Shown here one piece after another: positions 17,616 to 26,458 of a stretch of DNA of 64,000 nucleotides (the stretch's first letter is position 1; every line of letters starts with the position of its first letter). The position numbers and the translations under genes are program-made. Source of the stretch: Hymenobacter cellulosilyticus (GTDB taxonomy: Bacteria > Bacteroidota > Bacteroidia > Cytophagales > Hymenobacteraceae); NCBI RefSeq assembly GCF_022919215.1, contig NZ_CP095046.1, forward strand, positions 2,594,501-2,658,500. The letters are read 5' to 3'. The notes beneath the pieces were generated by a model. That model was not told the origin of the DNA. It saw nothing but the letters and a program-made list of their open reading frames with translations, and searched no databases.

Positions 17616-19250
17616 CTAGTCGACAAACTTGAGCTGCAGAGCGTCGGAAACCTGCTCGGCGGGAATGGCGAAGCCGATGCCCTCGATGCCGCGGCCCACG
17701 AGCTTGGCATTGACAATGCCCACGAGCTGGCCGCTGCGGCCCACCAGAGCACCGCCGCTGTTGCCGCCATTGATGCTCACGTCGGTTTGCAGGAACGAGT
17801 GGCCCTCAATCTTGCGCCGGCCGCTGATAATGCCCTTGGTGATGCTCTGGCCCAGCTCCTTGTCAGCCGGGGTGCCAATAGCAAACACGTCGGAACCCAG
17901 GTCGCCGGTGGCTTGCAGCGGGAGCTGGAAGGCGCTGAGGCCATCCACGTCCAGCTTCACCAGGGCCAGGTCCATGGCCGTATTCACGCGCACTACTTTG
18001 CCTTTGGCTTCGATGCCGTCGGCCATACGCACCTTAACCGTTTCGTCTTCTCCTACCACGTGAGCATTGGTCACCAGGTAGCCGTCGGCGGAAATGATGC
18101 AGCCGCTGCCGTGTCCGTCCGTGGTTTCGAGGGTTACCACGCACTTGGCCGCAGCACCCACGCCGTTGTCACCCGTAACCTTGAGGGCAGCCGCACGGTG
18201 AATGGCAATGGCGGGCAGCTTCTCATCGGTAGCGGCCGTGGCCGCACTGTTGCCGGCGGGCTTGGCCAGGGCCACAACTACTTCTTTCTGCTCCAAAAAG
18301 CCGTAGAGGGCGTTTTCGAAGGCGTCCTCAAACACGGCGTTGCCGCCTTCCTCAAACTTGATGCTGGAGCCGCTGGTTTTTTGCTCGACAACGGTCTGCC
18401 GGTTCTGGTTGACCAGTTTCCAGGTTACTTCCACCGTGCATTTGGTCTCGTAATGAGCCATGGCGGCGTAATAGTGGGAGGCGTATACGTCGTACTTAAC
18501 GTTGCGCATTTCGCCCTGCAGGCTGTAGCGCGCCATGGGGCCGCCACCAAACACGCTTTTGCTTTCCGTTTCCGGTACGCTGTAACCCAGGTCTTTCAGG
18601 CTGCCATTGATGCTGTTGCGCAGGTTGTCAGAATCTACGTCCAGCGACTTGCCGAAGTAGAGGATGTCCTTGGGCTGGTTGACGATGTAGGTGCTGCCCA
18701 TTTTGTCGCCGCCCTTGATGCGCACGTTGATGGGGCCGGCCTGCACGGTCTGGCTGCCCGCTACGGCCTTGGGCTGCCGCGGCATGAGGGGCTTGATTTC
18801 CTTTTTACTAAAGCGGCGGTTGGCTCCGCTCAGAGCATCAACCCCGTAGCCGAGCAGCGGCAGCGTGAGTCCGGCCACCAAGGACGTAATGCCAGTGGAG
18901 GCGTCTTCTGAGTTGATACCGGTGAATACCAGCGGCAGGGGCAGGTAGTTGAGCCAGATAAGGGCGTTGGTTTTGTCGGGCGTCAGTACTTCGGTGTACT
19001 CCTTGTAGCCTTCGTGCTTCACCGTAATTTCCGCGCTTTTGTTGCGGCGCAGGCGAATGCGCATCGCGTCCGAGCGGCCGGCCATTGGCTTGGCTTTTAC
19101 CTCCTTATTATTTACGTAAATGGTACTGCCGGCTGGCTGGCCCACCACCCGCACCGTTTGGGAGGGCGTGCTTATGATCGTAGCGCAACTGGGTAAAAAA
19201 GTAGTAGTCAGCAGCAAGCCACAGACCAAGCGGGTACTGGTTAAATTCAT
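17616..19250 (-). CDS. Lipoprotein with PEGA-like domain and C-terminal trypsin-like serine protease
   Basis: A 544-residue protein from the ATG at 19250. The signal peptide ends in TTFLPSC, a plausible lipobox. A PEGA-like region follows (GQPAGSTIYVNNKEV and HEGYKEYTEVL), then one or two hydrophobic stretches and a middle domain of unknown type. The last 165 residues are an S1C (DegP/HtrA-like) protease without a PDZ domain. The catalytic triad is His397 (TNAHVVG), Asp427 (AMDLALVKL) and Ser498 (NGGNSGGALVG). It probably works at the cell envelope in protein quality control or signalling. The alpha/beta hydrolase gene follows 4 bases later. Confidence 0.88.
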   Translation of the reverse strand: MNLTSTRLVCGLLLTTTFLPSCATIISTPSQTVRVVGQPAGSTIYVNNKEVKAKPMAGRSDAMRIRLRRNKSAEITVKHEGYKEYTEVLTPDKTNALIWLNYLPLPLVFTGINSEDASTGITSLVAGLTLPLLGYGVDALSGANRRFSKKEIKPLMPRQPKAVAGSQTVQAGPINVRIKGGDKMGSTYIVNQPKDILYFGKSLDVDSDNLRNSINGSLKDLGYSVPETESKSVFGGGPMARYSLQGEMRNVKYDVYASHYYAAMAHYETKCTVEVTWKLVNQNRQTVVEQKTSGSSIKFEEGGNAVFEDAFENALYGFLEQKEVVVALAKPAGNSAATAATDEKLPAIAIHRAAALKVTGDNGVGAAAKCVVTLETTDGHGSGCIISADGYLVTNAHVVGEDETVKVRMADGIEAKGKVVRVNTAMDLALVKLDVDGLSAFQLPLQATGDLGSDVFAIGTPADKELGQSITKGIISGRRKIEGHSFLQTDVSINGGNSGGALVGRSGQLVGIVNAKLVGRGIEGIGFAIPAEQVSDALQLKFVD

Positions 19251-19385
19251 ATAAAAACAGTGAGACGATGAAAACCGGGCAATAAGATAGGGGTTATTTA
19301 GCTGGATATAGACACGCGTTGCCACTTACTGGAGCACAACCGTACCCCAGGCCTAAAAACAAATGCGAAAGAGGCTGGACAGGCT

Positions 19386-20216
19386 TTAGCGGCCGCTGCT
19401 GCGGCCCCCACCGGTACCGGGCTTTCGGCCGCCTCCGCCTCCAGTAGGCTTGAAGCCCGACTTACCCTTGGGCTTGTCGGCGGAGCTGAAGCGGCCTGGT
19501 TTGCCGGCCCCGGCCGGGCGGGAGCCTGCGCCCCCGGCAGCCGGTTTCCGGGAGGAAGCAGCCGGCTTATCCGTAGGCTCGGCTTTGGCGGCGCCAGCGG
19601 CCGACTTGGGTGCTGTGGTTCGCTCACCGGGCATTTTGGTGGCCGAGTAGGCCGAGCGCAGCTTGGCTGCTTCGGCTTCGGTCAGCTCGCGCCACTGGCC
19701 GGGCTTGAGGCCATCCACGGGCAAATGGGCAATCTGGGTACGGACCAGGCGCAGGGTAGGGAAGCCCACGGCGGCCGTCATCTTGCGCACCTGCCGGTTC
19801 ATGCCCTGCGAAATCGTGATTTTCAGCCAGGAAGTAGGAATGGCAGCCCGGAAACGGATGGGCTTACTACGCTCCCACAAATCGGCGGGCGGTGCGGGCA
19901 GCAGCTCGGCTTCGGCTGGGGCAGTATAGCTGGTTTTAATATCGACGCCGCGGCGCAACTGGGCCAGGGCTTCCTCGGTCGGAACGCCTTCTACCTGGGC
20001 CAGGTAGGTTTTCGGCACCTTGTAACGGGGCTCGGAGAGGCGGTGCTGCAGGCCTTTATCGTCGGTGAGCAGCACCAGGCCCTCGCTGTCGTAGTCGAGG
20101 CGGCCGACGGGATACACACCGGGAACGGGCACGAAATCTTTGAGCGTGGCGCGGCCGTTCTCATCAGTGAATTGGGTGAGAACTTCGAAGGGTTTGTTGA
20201 CAAGAACGTAGCGCAT
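19386..20216 (-). CDS. RsuA/RluE-type rRNA pseudouridine synthase
   Basis: A 276-residue enzyme from the ATG at 20216 (MRYVLVNKPFEVL). The catalytic motif VGRLDYDSEGLVLLTDD carries the active-site Asp. PKTYLAQVEG and the ISQGMNRQVRKMTAAVGFPTL block are typical of RluE/RluF relatives that modify 23S rRNA. No S4 domain precedes the catalytic part, as in RluE. The C-terminal 75 or so residues are a low-complexity tail rich in Lys, Pro, Gly, Arg and Ala, not part of the fold, that may bind RNA. The exact rRNA position is not determinable from sequence. Confidence 0.9.
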   Translation of the reverse strand: MRYVLVNKPFEVLTQFTDENGRATLKDFVPVPGVYPVGRLDYDSEGLVLLTDDKGLQHRLSEPRYKVPKTYLAQVEGVPTEEALAQLRRGVDIKTSYTAPAEAELLPAPPADLWERSKPIRFRAAIPTSWLKITISQGMNRQVRKMTAAVGFPTLRLVRTQIAHLPVDGLKPGQWRELTEAEAAKLRSAYSATKMPGERTTAPKSAAGAAKAEPTDKPAASSRKPAAGGAGSRPAGAGKPGRFSSADKPKGKSGFKPTGGGGGRKPGTGGGRSSGR

Positions 20217-20362
20217 CAGCAGAAAAACGGGGTAAGAAAAAGCAGAAGACAAGGTGCCCCTGGCCGCAGCTCCACCCCAAGGGTCGGGAGCCATGGGCCG
20301 GGAAGTGCCGCCCGTTTGGCCCGCAACGGGCTCCGGGGCGCACCCGACGCGGGGCTAGCCGA

Positions 20363-20370
20363 CAAAGGTA
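20363..20370 (-). promoter_or_regulatory. Possible -7 box TACCTTTG for the pseudouridine synthase gene
   Basis: Perfect -7 consensus on the minus strand, but nearly 150 bases before the ATG at 20216, implying a long leader. It could also be chance. Confidence 0.35.
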
Positions 20371-20439
20371 CCAATAACCGGCAGCACCGGACCTGCTATT
20401 ATCCAAAATTCGTGCGTGGCGGTGCGCACTCCGGCGCCT

Positions 20440-21174
20440 CTAGAGCTGGTTGTGGGTCCGGATCAGGGCGACGAAAGAGTCGCGGTAGGTGTCGCCGATG
20501 GGCAGCAGCCGGCCGTCCACCTGCACTTTACCCCGCTCCACGTGCTCAATCCGGTTGAGGGCCACCAGAAAAGACTTGTGAATGCGGGCAAACTGTTCGG
20601 CGGGCAATACTTCCTCTACCCGGCGAAACGACTGGAGCGTGAGGATTTTGCCCTGATTAGTATAAATAAGCAGGTATTCCTTCCTGCCCTCTATGTAGAG
20701 GATGTCGTCGAAAGCCACGCGCTGCAGCCGGTTTTCGTGCTTCACGTACATGGCTTCGGGAGCCGACGGGGCTTCCGGCAGTGGGGCAGGCAGGGGCAGA
20801 AATGACTGGCGCACCTTGTTGACGGCCTGCAAAAACCGCTCGAAGGCAATGGGCTTGAGCAGATAGTCTGTCACGCTGAGCTCGTAGCTGCGCACGGCGT
20901 AGGCGTCGTAGGCCGTGGTCAGCACGATGCGCGGGCCGCCGGCGGGCAGCAGTTGGGCTAGTTGCAAACCCGTGAGGCGGGGCATGTGAATATCGAGGAA
21001 TACCAGGTCTACGGCATGATCCTGCAGGTAGGCCAGGGCCGCCAGGGCGTCGTGAAACTGGCCGCACACGTGCAGAAAGGGCACCTGGGCGCAGTAGTCG
21101 GCCAGCACGTCCAGGGCCAGGGGCTCGTCGTCGATGATGACGCAGTTGATTTTGCGCGAGGCTTCTGATTCCAT
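20440..21174 (-). CDS. LytTR-family response regulator
   Basis: A 244-residue two-component regulator. The receiver domain has IIDDEPLAL, the phosphorylated Asp61 in VFLDIHMPRLTG, TTAYDAYAV and the Lys of LLKPIAFERF. The C-terminal LytTR DNA-binding domain starts near residue 145 (YVKHENRLQRVAFDDILYIEG) and contains RIHKSFLVALNRIEHVER, typical of Bacteroidota AgrA/LytR-type regulators. The gene starts 1 base after the stop of the LytS-type histidine kinase remnant. That kinase is truncated, so this regulator may have lost its sensor or be driven by another kinase. Confidence 0.95.
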   Translation of the reverse strand: MESEASRKINCVIIDDEPLALDVLADYCAQVPFLHVCGQFHDALAALAYLQDHAVDLVFLDIHMPRLTGLQLAQLLPAGGPRIVLTTAYDAYAVRSYELSVTDYLLKPIAFERFLQAVNKVRQSFLPLPAPLPEAPSAPEAMYVKHENRLQRVAFDDILYIEGRKEYLLIYTNQGKILTLQSFRRVEEVLPAEQFARIHKSFLVALNRIEHVERGKVQVDGRLLPIGDTYRDSFVALIRTHNQL

Positions 21175-21175
21175 G

Positions 21176-21820
21176 TTAGCGGGGCATCGGGGAGGGCGGG
21201 GCCAGGGTCAGCACCACCGTGTGCTCCTGCGGCTGGCGGTCGACGGTTAGGGTATGACGGTTGGGATAGAGCAGATTGAGGCGGCGGCGCAAGTTAGCCA
21301 AGCCCAGGCCGCCGGGCTGGCCTTCCAGTTGCTGGGCCAGGGCATCTACGAAGTTGTGCACCGCAAAGCGCAGTTCCCCGGCTTCACTCAGCGCAACGGC
21401 CAAACGCACGGCCTGGGGCCGCACCGATAAATCCCCGTGCTTAAAGGCGTTTTCGACCAGGGGCAGCAACAGCATGGGCGCAATGGGGTAGGAAGAATCA
21501 GCCGGAATTCCGGACTCCTGAAAGGCAACCGCCGTGGCCGCTTCACCGGGCAGGCGCAGACGCTGCAGGTCCAGAAAGCTGCGGATATTGGCCAGCTCCT
21601 TGTGGAGCAGCACCTGCTCCACGTTCGACTCGTAGAGCATGTAGCGCATGATTTCGGAAAGCCGCAGCACCGCTTCGGGGGCCCGGGCCGACTGCTGCTT
21701 GGTTAGGGAATAGATGTTGTTGAGCGTATTGAACAGAAAGTGCGGGTTGACCTGGGCCTTGAGCAAGGCCAGCTCGGTGAGCAGGTTTTGCCGCTCCAGT
21801 TCCCGGCGGTTGCGCTGGGC
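21176..21820 (-). pseudogene. LytS-type histidine kinase, N-terminal sensor half missing
   Basis: From about 21820 leftward the frame encodes the end of a coiled linker (RRELERQNLLTELALLKAQ), the phospho-acceptor His at 21740-21742 in VNPHFLFNTLNN, and a full HATPase domain (LLPLVENAFKHG, GLGLANLRRRL). That is the catalytic half of a LytS/YehU kinase, which normally follows four to six membrane helices. Upstream of 21820 the frame stays open, but its residues are antisense to an ABC permease and have no start or membrane segments. The gene therefore lacks its sensor, its start and its promoter. The junction is within about 20 bases of 21820. Deletion, inversion or misassembly would all explain it. 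Confidence 0.8.
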
Positions 21821-22531
21821 GGGGGCGCCCTGCCCGTAGTGCTCAACTTTCTGATTTTCTACTTCAAGGGCGACAAGCTGCTGCGGCCCGGCCAGAATCC
21901 GTGGGCGCACTACGTGTACATGAGTTGGCAGTCGGCCTCGGTGCTGCTGCTGCCGCTGTTTCTGATTTTGCTGACCAGCCTGCTGGTGGCCATCGAAAAC
22001 AAAGCCACGGCCTGGAAGCACCTATATGCACTGCCGGTGGGCCGGGGCGCGGTGCTGGGCAGCAAGCTGCTGGTGCTGCTGCAACTGAACCTGCTGGCCC
22101 AGGTGGTATACGTGGTGCTGCTGCTGGCTTCGGGTAAGCTGCTGGGCTCGGTGCGGCCCGAGCTGTTGTTTCAGCAACACGCCGCACCCCTAACTGGCGT
22201 GTTGCTGCTGCTGGCTCACACGTTTGTGGCAACGCTGGGCGTGCTCGGTATTCAGTACGTGGCGGCTTTGTGGTGGCGGAGCTTTGCCGTACCGCTGGCC
22301 CTGGGAATCGGGGGCCTGGTGGCGGCTCTCACGCTGCTGCGCTGGGAGTACATCGACTGGGTTCCCTACGCAGCCCCGGTCCGGGTTCTGCACGGCATTA
22401 GTGAGCAGCCCGATGGTACACTCCTGATTCAACCCGGTGTGAGCGTAGCCGAGTGGACCAGCTTGGGCTGGTTTGCGGCGGCTGTAGTTGTAGGCTACGC
22501 GCTGCTGTTATTTCGCCAGCGGGCAGACTAA
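21821..22531 (+). pseudogene. ABC-2-type transporter permease, N-terminus missing
   Basis: From about 21825 the plus strand encodes LPVVLNFLIFYFKGDKLL, NPWAHYVYMSWQ and then five more membrane segments to residue VVVGYALLLFRQRAD. This is the usual pattern of bacteriocin- or lantibiotic-immunity-type ABC permeases (ABC-2 family 4), whose first 25-30 residues and start codon are missing. The frame upstream of 21820 is antisense to the histidine kinase. No ATP-binding subunit gene is present nearby, though one normally precedes the permease. The remnant is therefore probably not functional as it stands. Confidence 0.78.
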
Positions 22532-22548
22532 CCGAGCACAGGCATTGC

Positions 22549-22950
22549 CTAGCGTCGCTTGAGCCGGTGGCTTGGAATCAGCTGTACCACGTCGCCGCTG
22601 GGGTACACCACGAATTCGCCACTGTCGCGGCTTACGTCCCCGCCTTTGGTTTGCTCCCGGTAGTCGTGGCGCACGAAGGTGCCAATCTGAGCCGCGCCGT
22701 TGGCTACTTTGGGAGGGGCGGCCGGCTGGGCAGCGCTGTCGGCGTTAAGCTGAGCCAGGCTGGTCAGATACGCTACGGAATCCTGGCGGGTATAGGGCTT
22801 GGTGTCGAATTTGCCGGCCCGGTAGCTGGCCGGGTCGCCCATGCGGTTGCTTACGTATTCGGATACAGCCGATTCAGCGCGCTTTTCCGGGGAGTTGTTG
22901 CAGCCGACCAGCAGCGAAAGAGCGGAAAAAAGGAAAAATCCGTGTTTCAT
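22549..22950 (-). CDS. Small lipoprotein of unknown function
   Basis: A 133-residue protein from the ATG at 22950. The signal peptide MKHGFFLFSALSLLVGC has a clear lipobox; Asn-Asn-Ser follows the Cys. The mature part has AVSEYVSNRMGDPASYRAG, like small periplasmic proteins that describe a charged helix followed by strands, and ends with FVVYPSGDVVQLIPSH. No family recognised. It lies 123 bases after the VWA gene on the same strand and may be co-transcribed. Confidence 0.75.
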   Translation of the reverse strand: MKHGFFLFSALSLLVGCNNSPEKRAESAVSEYVSNRMGDPASYRAGKFDTKPYTRQDSVAYLTSLAQLNADSAAQPAAPPKVANGAAQIGTFVRHDYREQTKGGDVSRDSGEFVVYPSGDVVQLIPSHRLKRR

Positions 22951-23073
22951 AGCAGATGCGAAAGTACCGTTAAAAGTAAGGCGAATTTGCCCTTCGCGAG
23001 CTGTTGAACGATGGTTGCTTGGCCTACAACAACCGCGGCAACGCCCCGCGAAGGGCAGCTTCACGTTACAGAA

Positions 23074-25149
23074 TTAGATGCCGCCGGAGTATTTGCGGGT
23101 GGCCCACTCGGCCGTAACCAGGGCCAGCAGCAGGAAAAACAGCCATTTCAGGTTAATCAGATCCTTTAGATCATCCTGACTGTAGAGCACCGGCTTGGCA
23201 TTGGCCTTCTGAATATCCTGGGTGAGCTGGGCAAACTGGCTGGGATAATACAGGCGGGAGCCGCTGCGGCGGGCCAGCTGATAGAGCAGGTTGTGGTCGG
23301 CGCGGGCTTCCAGGGTTTCGAGCTGCTGCTCCTGTACCAGCAGCTCGCCGCGGTCCTGCTGGGCCTGCCCACCAAGAGTGGCGCTGGCCGCGTAGCGGTA
23401 TAGGCCGCCGGGCAAATTGCCCAGGTGCAGCGGGGAGCCGTCCTCACTGTTGGTAAAACTGAAAGTGCGGGTGCGGCTCTGCTCGTCGGTTAGCGTCAGC
23501 TTGATTTGCTGGCCGTAAATCCGCTCGAAGATGGCGTTATAGGTTTCGGCGGCAAAGGTCACGTCGTCAGCGGTGCTGAAGGCGTCCTGGGTGGGGTACA
23601 CGTCGAGGCGCTTCTTGTTGGCATTGGCCGTGAGCAGCTGCAGGGTCCGGATGATGAGCCGGTCGTAGGCCTCGGGCCGGTCGGCGTGGTCGGCGGCTTC
23701 CTGCAGGCGCCACTGCCAGCTGCCGTCGGTGAGCAGCGTAGCCTGGCGCTGGCTCGGACTGCCGCCCAACACCAGCAGGGGCTTCTGGGTTTTGAGGCGG
23801 CCCACCTGCTGATACAAGGCTACTTCAGCCCCGCTGTTTACCCGCAAATCCCCGAAGGGCACGGCGGCCGGCGGATACGCCGCGAAGCGTCGTAAGGCAT
23901 CTTCCTCGAAGGTGAAGCGCGAAAAGCTGGGGTTGAGTACCGGGGTTACCTCGTCGGTCTGGGAGCCGCGGGGCGTGATGGTCAGGCCCGAGCCGAAGGT
24001 GTTGTAGGCGTTGAAATCGGACTGGGCCCCCACGATGTAGAGGGTCGGAATCTTGCGGCTCTTCACGGCGGCCAGCACCTCGGCCCCCACGCCGCCTCGG
24101 GCGGGCAGCTGGTGCAGAATGGCCACGTCGAAGTCCTGGGCCTGCAGGGGCGTGATGCCGGGCAGGTAGGTAGTCAGGGCGAAGTTGTCGTTTTGCTGAA
24201 TGGCGGCCCGCAACGCCTTCAAATCGGGGTGGGGGGCCGCGCCGGCCAGCAGCACTTTCAGCTTGCCCTTCACCACGTCGATGTAGGCGCTTTTGCTGTT
24301 GTTGAGCGTGGTAAACTCGCCGGCCAGGGGCTGTACTACCACTTCGTAGCGGTGCTTGCCTGGGGCATTGGCCGTGAGCAGAAAAGTCGTTTTCTGGCTG
24401 CGGCGGCTGCCGGTAAGTGGTACGCGCCGGGTTTCGAGCACCCGGCCGTTTTCGCGCAGCTGCACCGAAGCTTCCCCGCTGCTAAAGCCGCTGTAGTCAA
24501 TTTCGGCCTCCAGCGGAAACCGGTTGCCGCTGAAGGCCACACGGTTGTAAGTCAGCTGGGCCAGGCGCGCGTCCTTCTTGGGCAGGGTGTCGCCCACGGC
24601 CACGCTGTAAATCGGGAAGTTGAACTCGGAATACACCGGGCTCCGGCCCTGGTTCACGATGCCGTCGGAGACGAGCACCACCCCGGCCAAGTTGCGCCCG
24701 TCGTAGCTTTCCCCGATGCCGGTGAGCAGCCCGTCGAGGTCGGAGGCCGCTGCCTGAAACCGCAGGGAATCGGGCCGGGCCGGGCGGGCCCCGGAGTTGA
24801 GCGTCCGGGTTTCGACCTGAAAGCCTTTGTCGCGCAGGGCTGCCGCCAGCTGGGTCAGGCCCGTTGTGGCCTGGCTGAGCACGGGCTGGGGCGTAAACAG
24901 GCCCACCGACTGGGAGTTATCCACGGCCAGCACGATGGTGGGCTGCTCCTTGGTGGTCGTGGTGGTTTTGATGAAGGGCGAGAGCAGCAGAAAGCACAGA
25001 AAGCTCACAACCACGAAGCGCAGGGCGGCCAGGGCGTAGTTTACCGGCTTGCTCCAGGGAGCCTTAGCCGAGTACAACAGGGCCGCGTAACCCGCACCCA
25101 CGGCCAGGCACAGCAAGATTAACCAGGGAGAAGCAGCGGTGGACAGCAA
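23074..25149 (-). CDS. VWA-domain membrane protein
   Basis: A 691-residue inner-membrane protein with a TTG start; no ATG precedes the first membrane helix. Two helices (about residues 8-27 and 38-60) are followed by VLAVDNSQSVG, which supplies the DxSxS metal site of a von Willebrand A domain. The long middle section has beta-rich domains (RYEVVVQPLAGEF) and a glutamine-amidotransferase-like stretch (DVAILHQLPARGG). A last helix (LKWLFFLLLALVTAEWA) lies near the C-terminus. This resembles the long BatA/YfbK-associated membrane proteins of Bacteroidota, whose role is unknown. No MoxR ATPase or DUF58 gene lies beside it, unlike classical Bat operons. Confidence 0.85.
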   Translation of the reverse strand: MLSTAASPWLILLCLAVGAGYAALLYSAKAPWSKPVNYALAALRFVVVSFLCFLLLSPFIKTTTTTKEQPTIVLAVDNSQSVGLFTPQPVLSQATTGLTQLAAALRDKGFQVETRTLNSGARPARPDSLRFQAAASDLDGLLTGIGESYDGRNLAGVVLVSDGIVNQGRSPVYSEFNFPIYSVAVGDTLPKKDARLAQLTYNRVAFSGNRFPLEAEIDYSGFSSGEASVQLRENGRVLETRRVPLTGSRRSQKTTFLLTANAPGKHRYEVVVQPLAGEFTTLNNSKSAYIDVVKGKLKVLLAGAAPHPDLKALRAAIQQNDNFALTTYLPGITPLQAQDFDVAILHQLPARGGVGAEVLAAVKSRKIPTLYIVGAQSDFNAYNTFGSGLTITPRGSQTDEVTPVLNPSFSRFTFEEDALRRFAAYPPAAVPFGDLRVNSGAEVALYQQVGRLKTQKPLLVLGGSPSQRQATLLTDGSWQWRLQEAADHADRPEAYDRLIIRTLQLLTANANKKRLDVYPTQDAFSTADDVTFAAETYNAIFERIYGQQIKLTLTDEQSRTRTFSFTNSEDGSPLHLGNLPGGLYRYAASATLGGQAQQDRGELLVQEQQLETLEARADHNLLYQLARRSGSRLYYPSQFAQLTQDIQKANAKPVLYSQDDLKDLINLKWLFFLLLALVTAEWATRKYSGGI

Positions 25150-25314
25150 AGGCGAAGGGCGAAGAATGGAGCACTAAGAACCCGAAAACCAGCCGGGAAG
25201 TTGCTTGCTAAGCAGCATAGCGTCGTGCTGACGAACAGATCAGGGCGAAGTTAGGCACAGAATGGGTTCCGTACCGTCCGGTTTCTATATTGGGCAAAAG
25301 TGCGTTGGCAAGCT

Positions 25315-25815
25315 ATGGAAGCAAACAGAAAGAAGCTTCACACTTGGAACCGCTGGACTACTCACTTGCTGGCGCTGGTAATGGGCCTAGCAGGTGGCGC
25401 GCTGGCCATGCAGTATAATTGGCTGGCCGGTCCGTACGAAACTGTTCCTAAAGAAATTATTCGGGAGCCGCCCCCGCCAGGAGCCACTTGGTGCGTGCCC
25501 GAGGCGAGTCTGCACATAGCCACGCAATTTCAAAAAGAGTTAGTGCAGGAGTTAAAACGCGTAGGACAGGATCAGCTGGATAGTGTTGTACTGGCCCGCA
25601 CGGTGAAGAAGATTAATAGCCAGTATAACTCCAACATCAGGCACTTAACGGTAATAACTTTACATAAAGGCCGCTACGAGGTGCTGGCTTCCGACGGGTT
25701 TGATAATGCGACGCTAGTCACGAATGAGGGAACCTACAAGCTGCACTCAATTCCGATAAAATTTCACGAAAAGTACGATAGTCTGGTTGCCGCCCGCTTT
25801 GCCCGCCGACACTAG
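25315..25815 (+). CDS. Orphan membrane-anchored protein
   Basis: A 166-residue protein from the ATG at 25315. One membrane helix (HLLALVMGLAGGALAMQY) lies at about residues 17-34, followed by a Pro-rich REPPPPGATW linker. The exported part has a VKKINSQYNSNIRHLTVITLHK stretch that looks beta-rich. No family recognised. It is the first of three same-strand exported orphan genes with more A+T and rarer codons than their surroundings. The next gene begins 12 bases after its stop. Confidence 0.7.
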   Translation: MEANRKKLHTWNRWTTHLLALVMGLAGGALAMQYNWLAGPYETVPKEIIREPPPPGATWCVPEASLHIATQFQKELVQELKRVGQDQLDSVVLARTVKKINSQYNSNIRHLTVITLHKGRYEVLASDGFDNATLVTNEGTYKLHSIPIKFHEKYDSLVAARFARRH

Positions 25816-25827
25816 GAATAAAGAGCT

Positions 25828-26394
25828 ATGCAGAGATTATTCCCGGTGCTGTTCGTCGTTGCCTGCGTGTTGGTGTTGCTTTGGGCTAAATTGTCTGTCA
25901 CAGAACCAAAGCCCCTGGTTATTTCTGCGAGCCAGCACCCTCTGGCCCTGGATTGGGAAGATACCCTGGTTCTGCACGCGGCAGGGCCACCCTGTACGGA
26001 GTGGGGCGGACGCCGGGAAGTTATAAAGATCTATTTAGATTACAGACAGGGGCGGAGTGAGGGGCTAGGTTATGACCAGGGTTATCTGGCGCCCCGAATT
26101 GCTACGTTGTTTCGGGATACGATTTGTCCGAATCCAGGCACCAAGACCAAGACGCCACCGGTCTTGGTCGGTTCCGTACCGCTTCGCCTTACTGATGAAG
26201 CTGCTGTAGTTAGATATATGCAACAGCTCCTGCCGTATAGCTTGAAATTAAGCATGCCCTTCTCCGAGAGTAGCATATATTCTGTCAGATTATATGCCGG
26301 AACAAGAAAGCATCTGGAATTTGTGTTCTATGACAGTAGATATGAATGGAGTGGGTTTGAACCGCTAAGGCGTAAGATATTTAAAGACAAATAG
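25828..26394 (+). CDS. Orphan exported protein
   Basis: A 188-residue protein that begins with an uncleaved-looking hydrophobic helix (LFPVLFVVACVLVLLWAKL). The remainder is soluble, with GPPCTEWGGRREVIKIY, a DYRQGRSEG stretch and LRLTDEAAVVRYMQQLLPY. No family recognised. It follows the previous orphan gene by 12 bases and shares its lower-GC codon style, so the two probably form one transcript and perhaps one complex at the inner membrane. Confidence 0.7.
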   Translation: MQRLFPVLFVVACVLVLLWAKLSVTEPKPLVISASQHPLALDWEDTLVLHAAGPPCTEWGGRREVIKIYLDYRQGRSEGLGYDQGYLAPRIATLFRDTICPNPGTKTKTPPVLVGSVPLRLTDEAAVVRYMQQLLPYSLKLSMPFSESSIYSVRLYAGTRKHLEFVFYDSRYEWSGFEPLRRKIFKDK

Positions 26395-26458
26395 GTAGAA
26401 AAAGCGGAAGCACGCACCGGTATAGATTATCCGTGGCCGAATCTGCCAGTATTAAAGA

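Noticed and set aside
21821..22021. N-terminal 65-70 residues of the histidine kinase frame
   Set aside because: They are antisense to conserved permease helices and rich in Gln/His/Arg, so not true kinase sequence.
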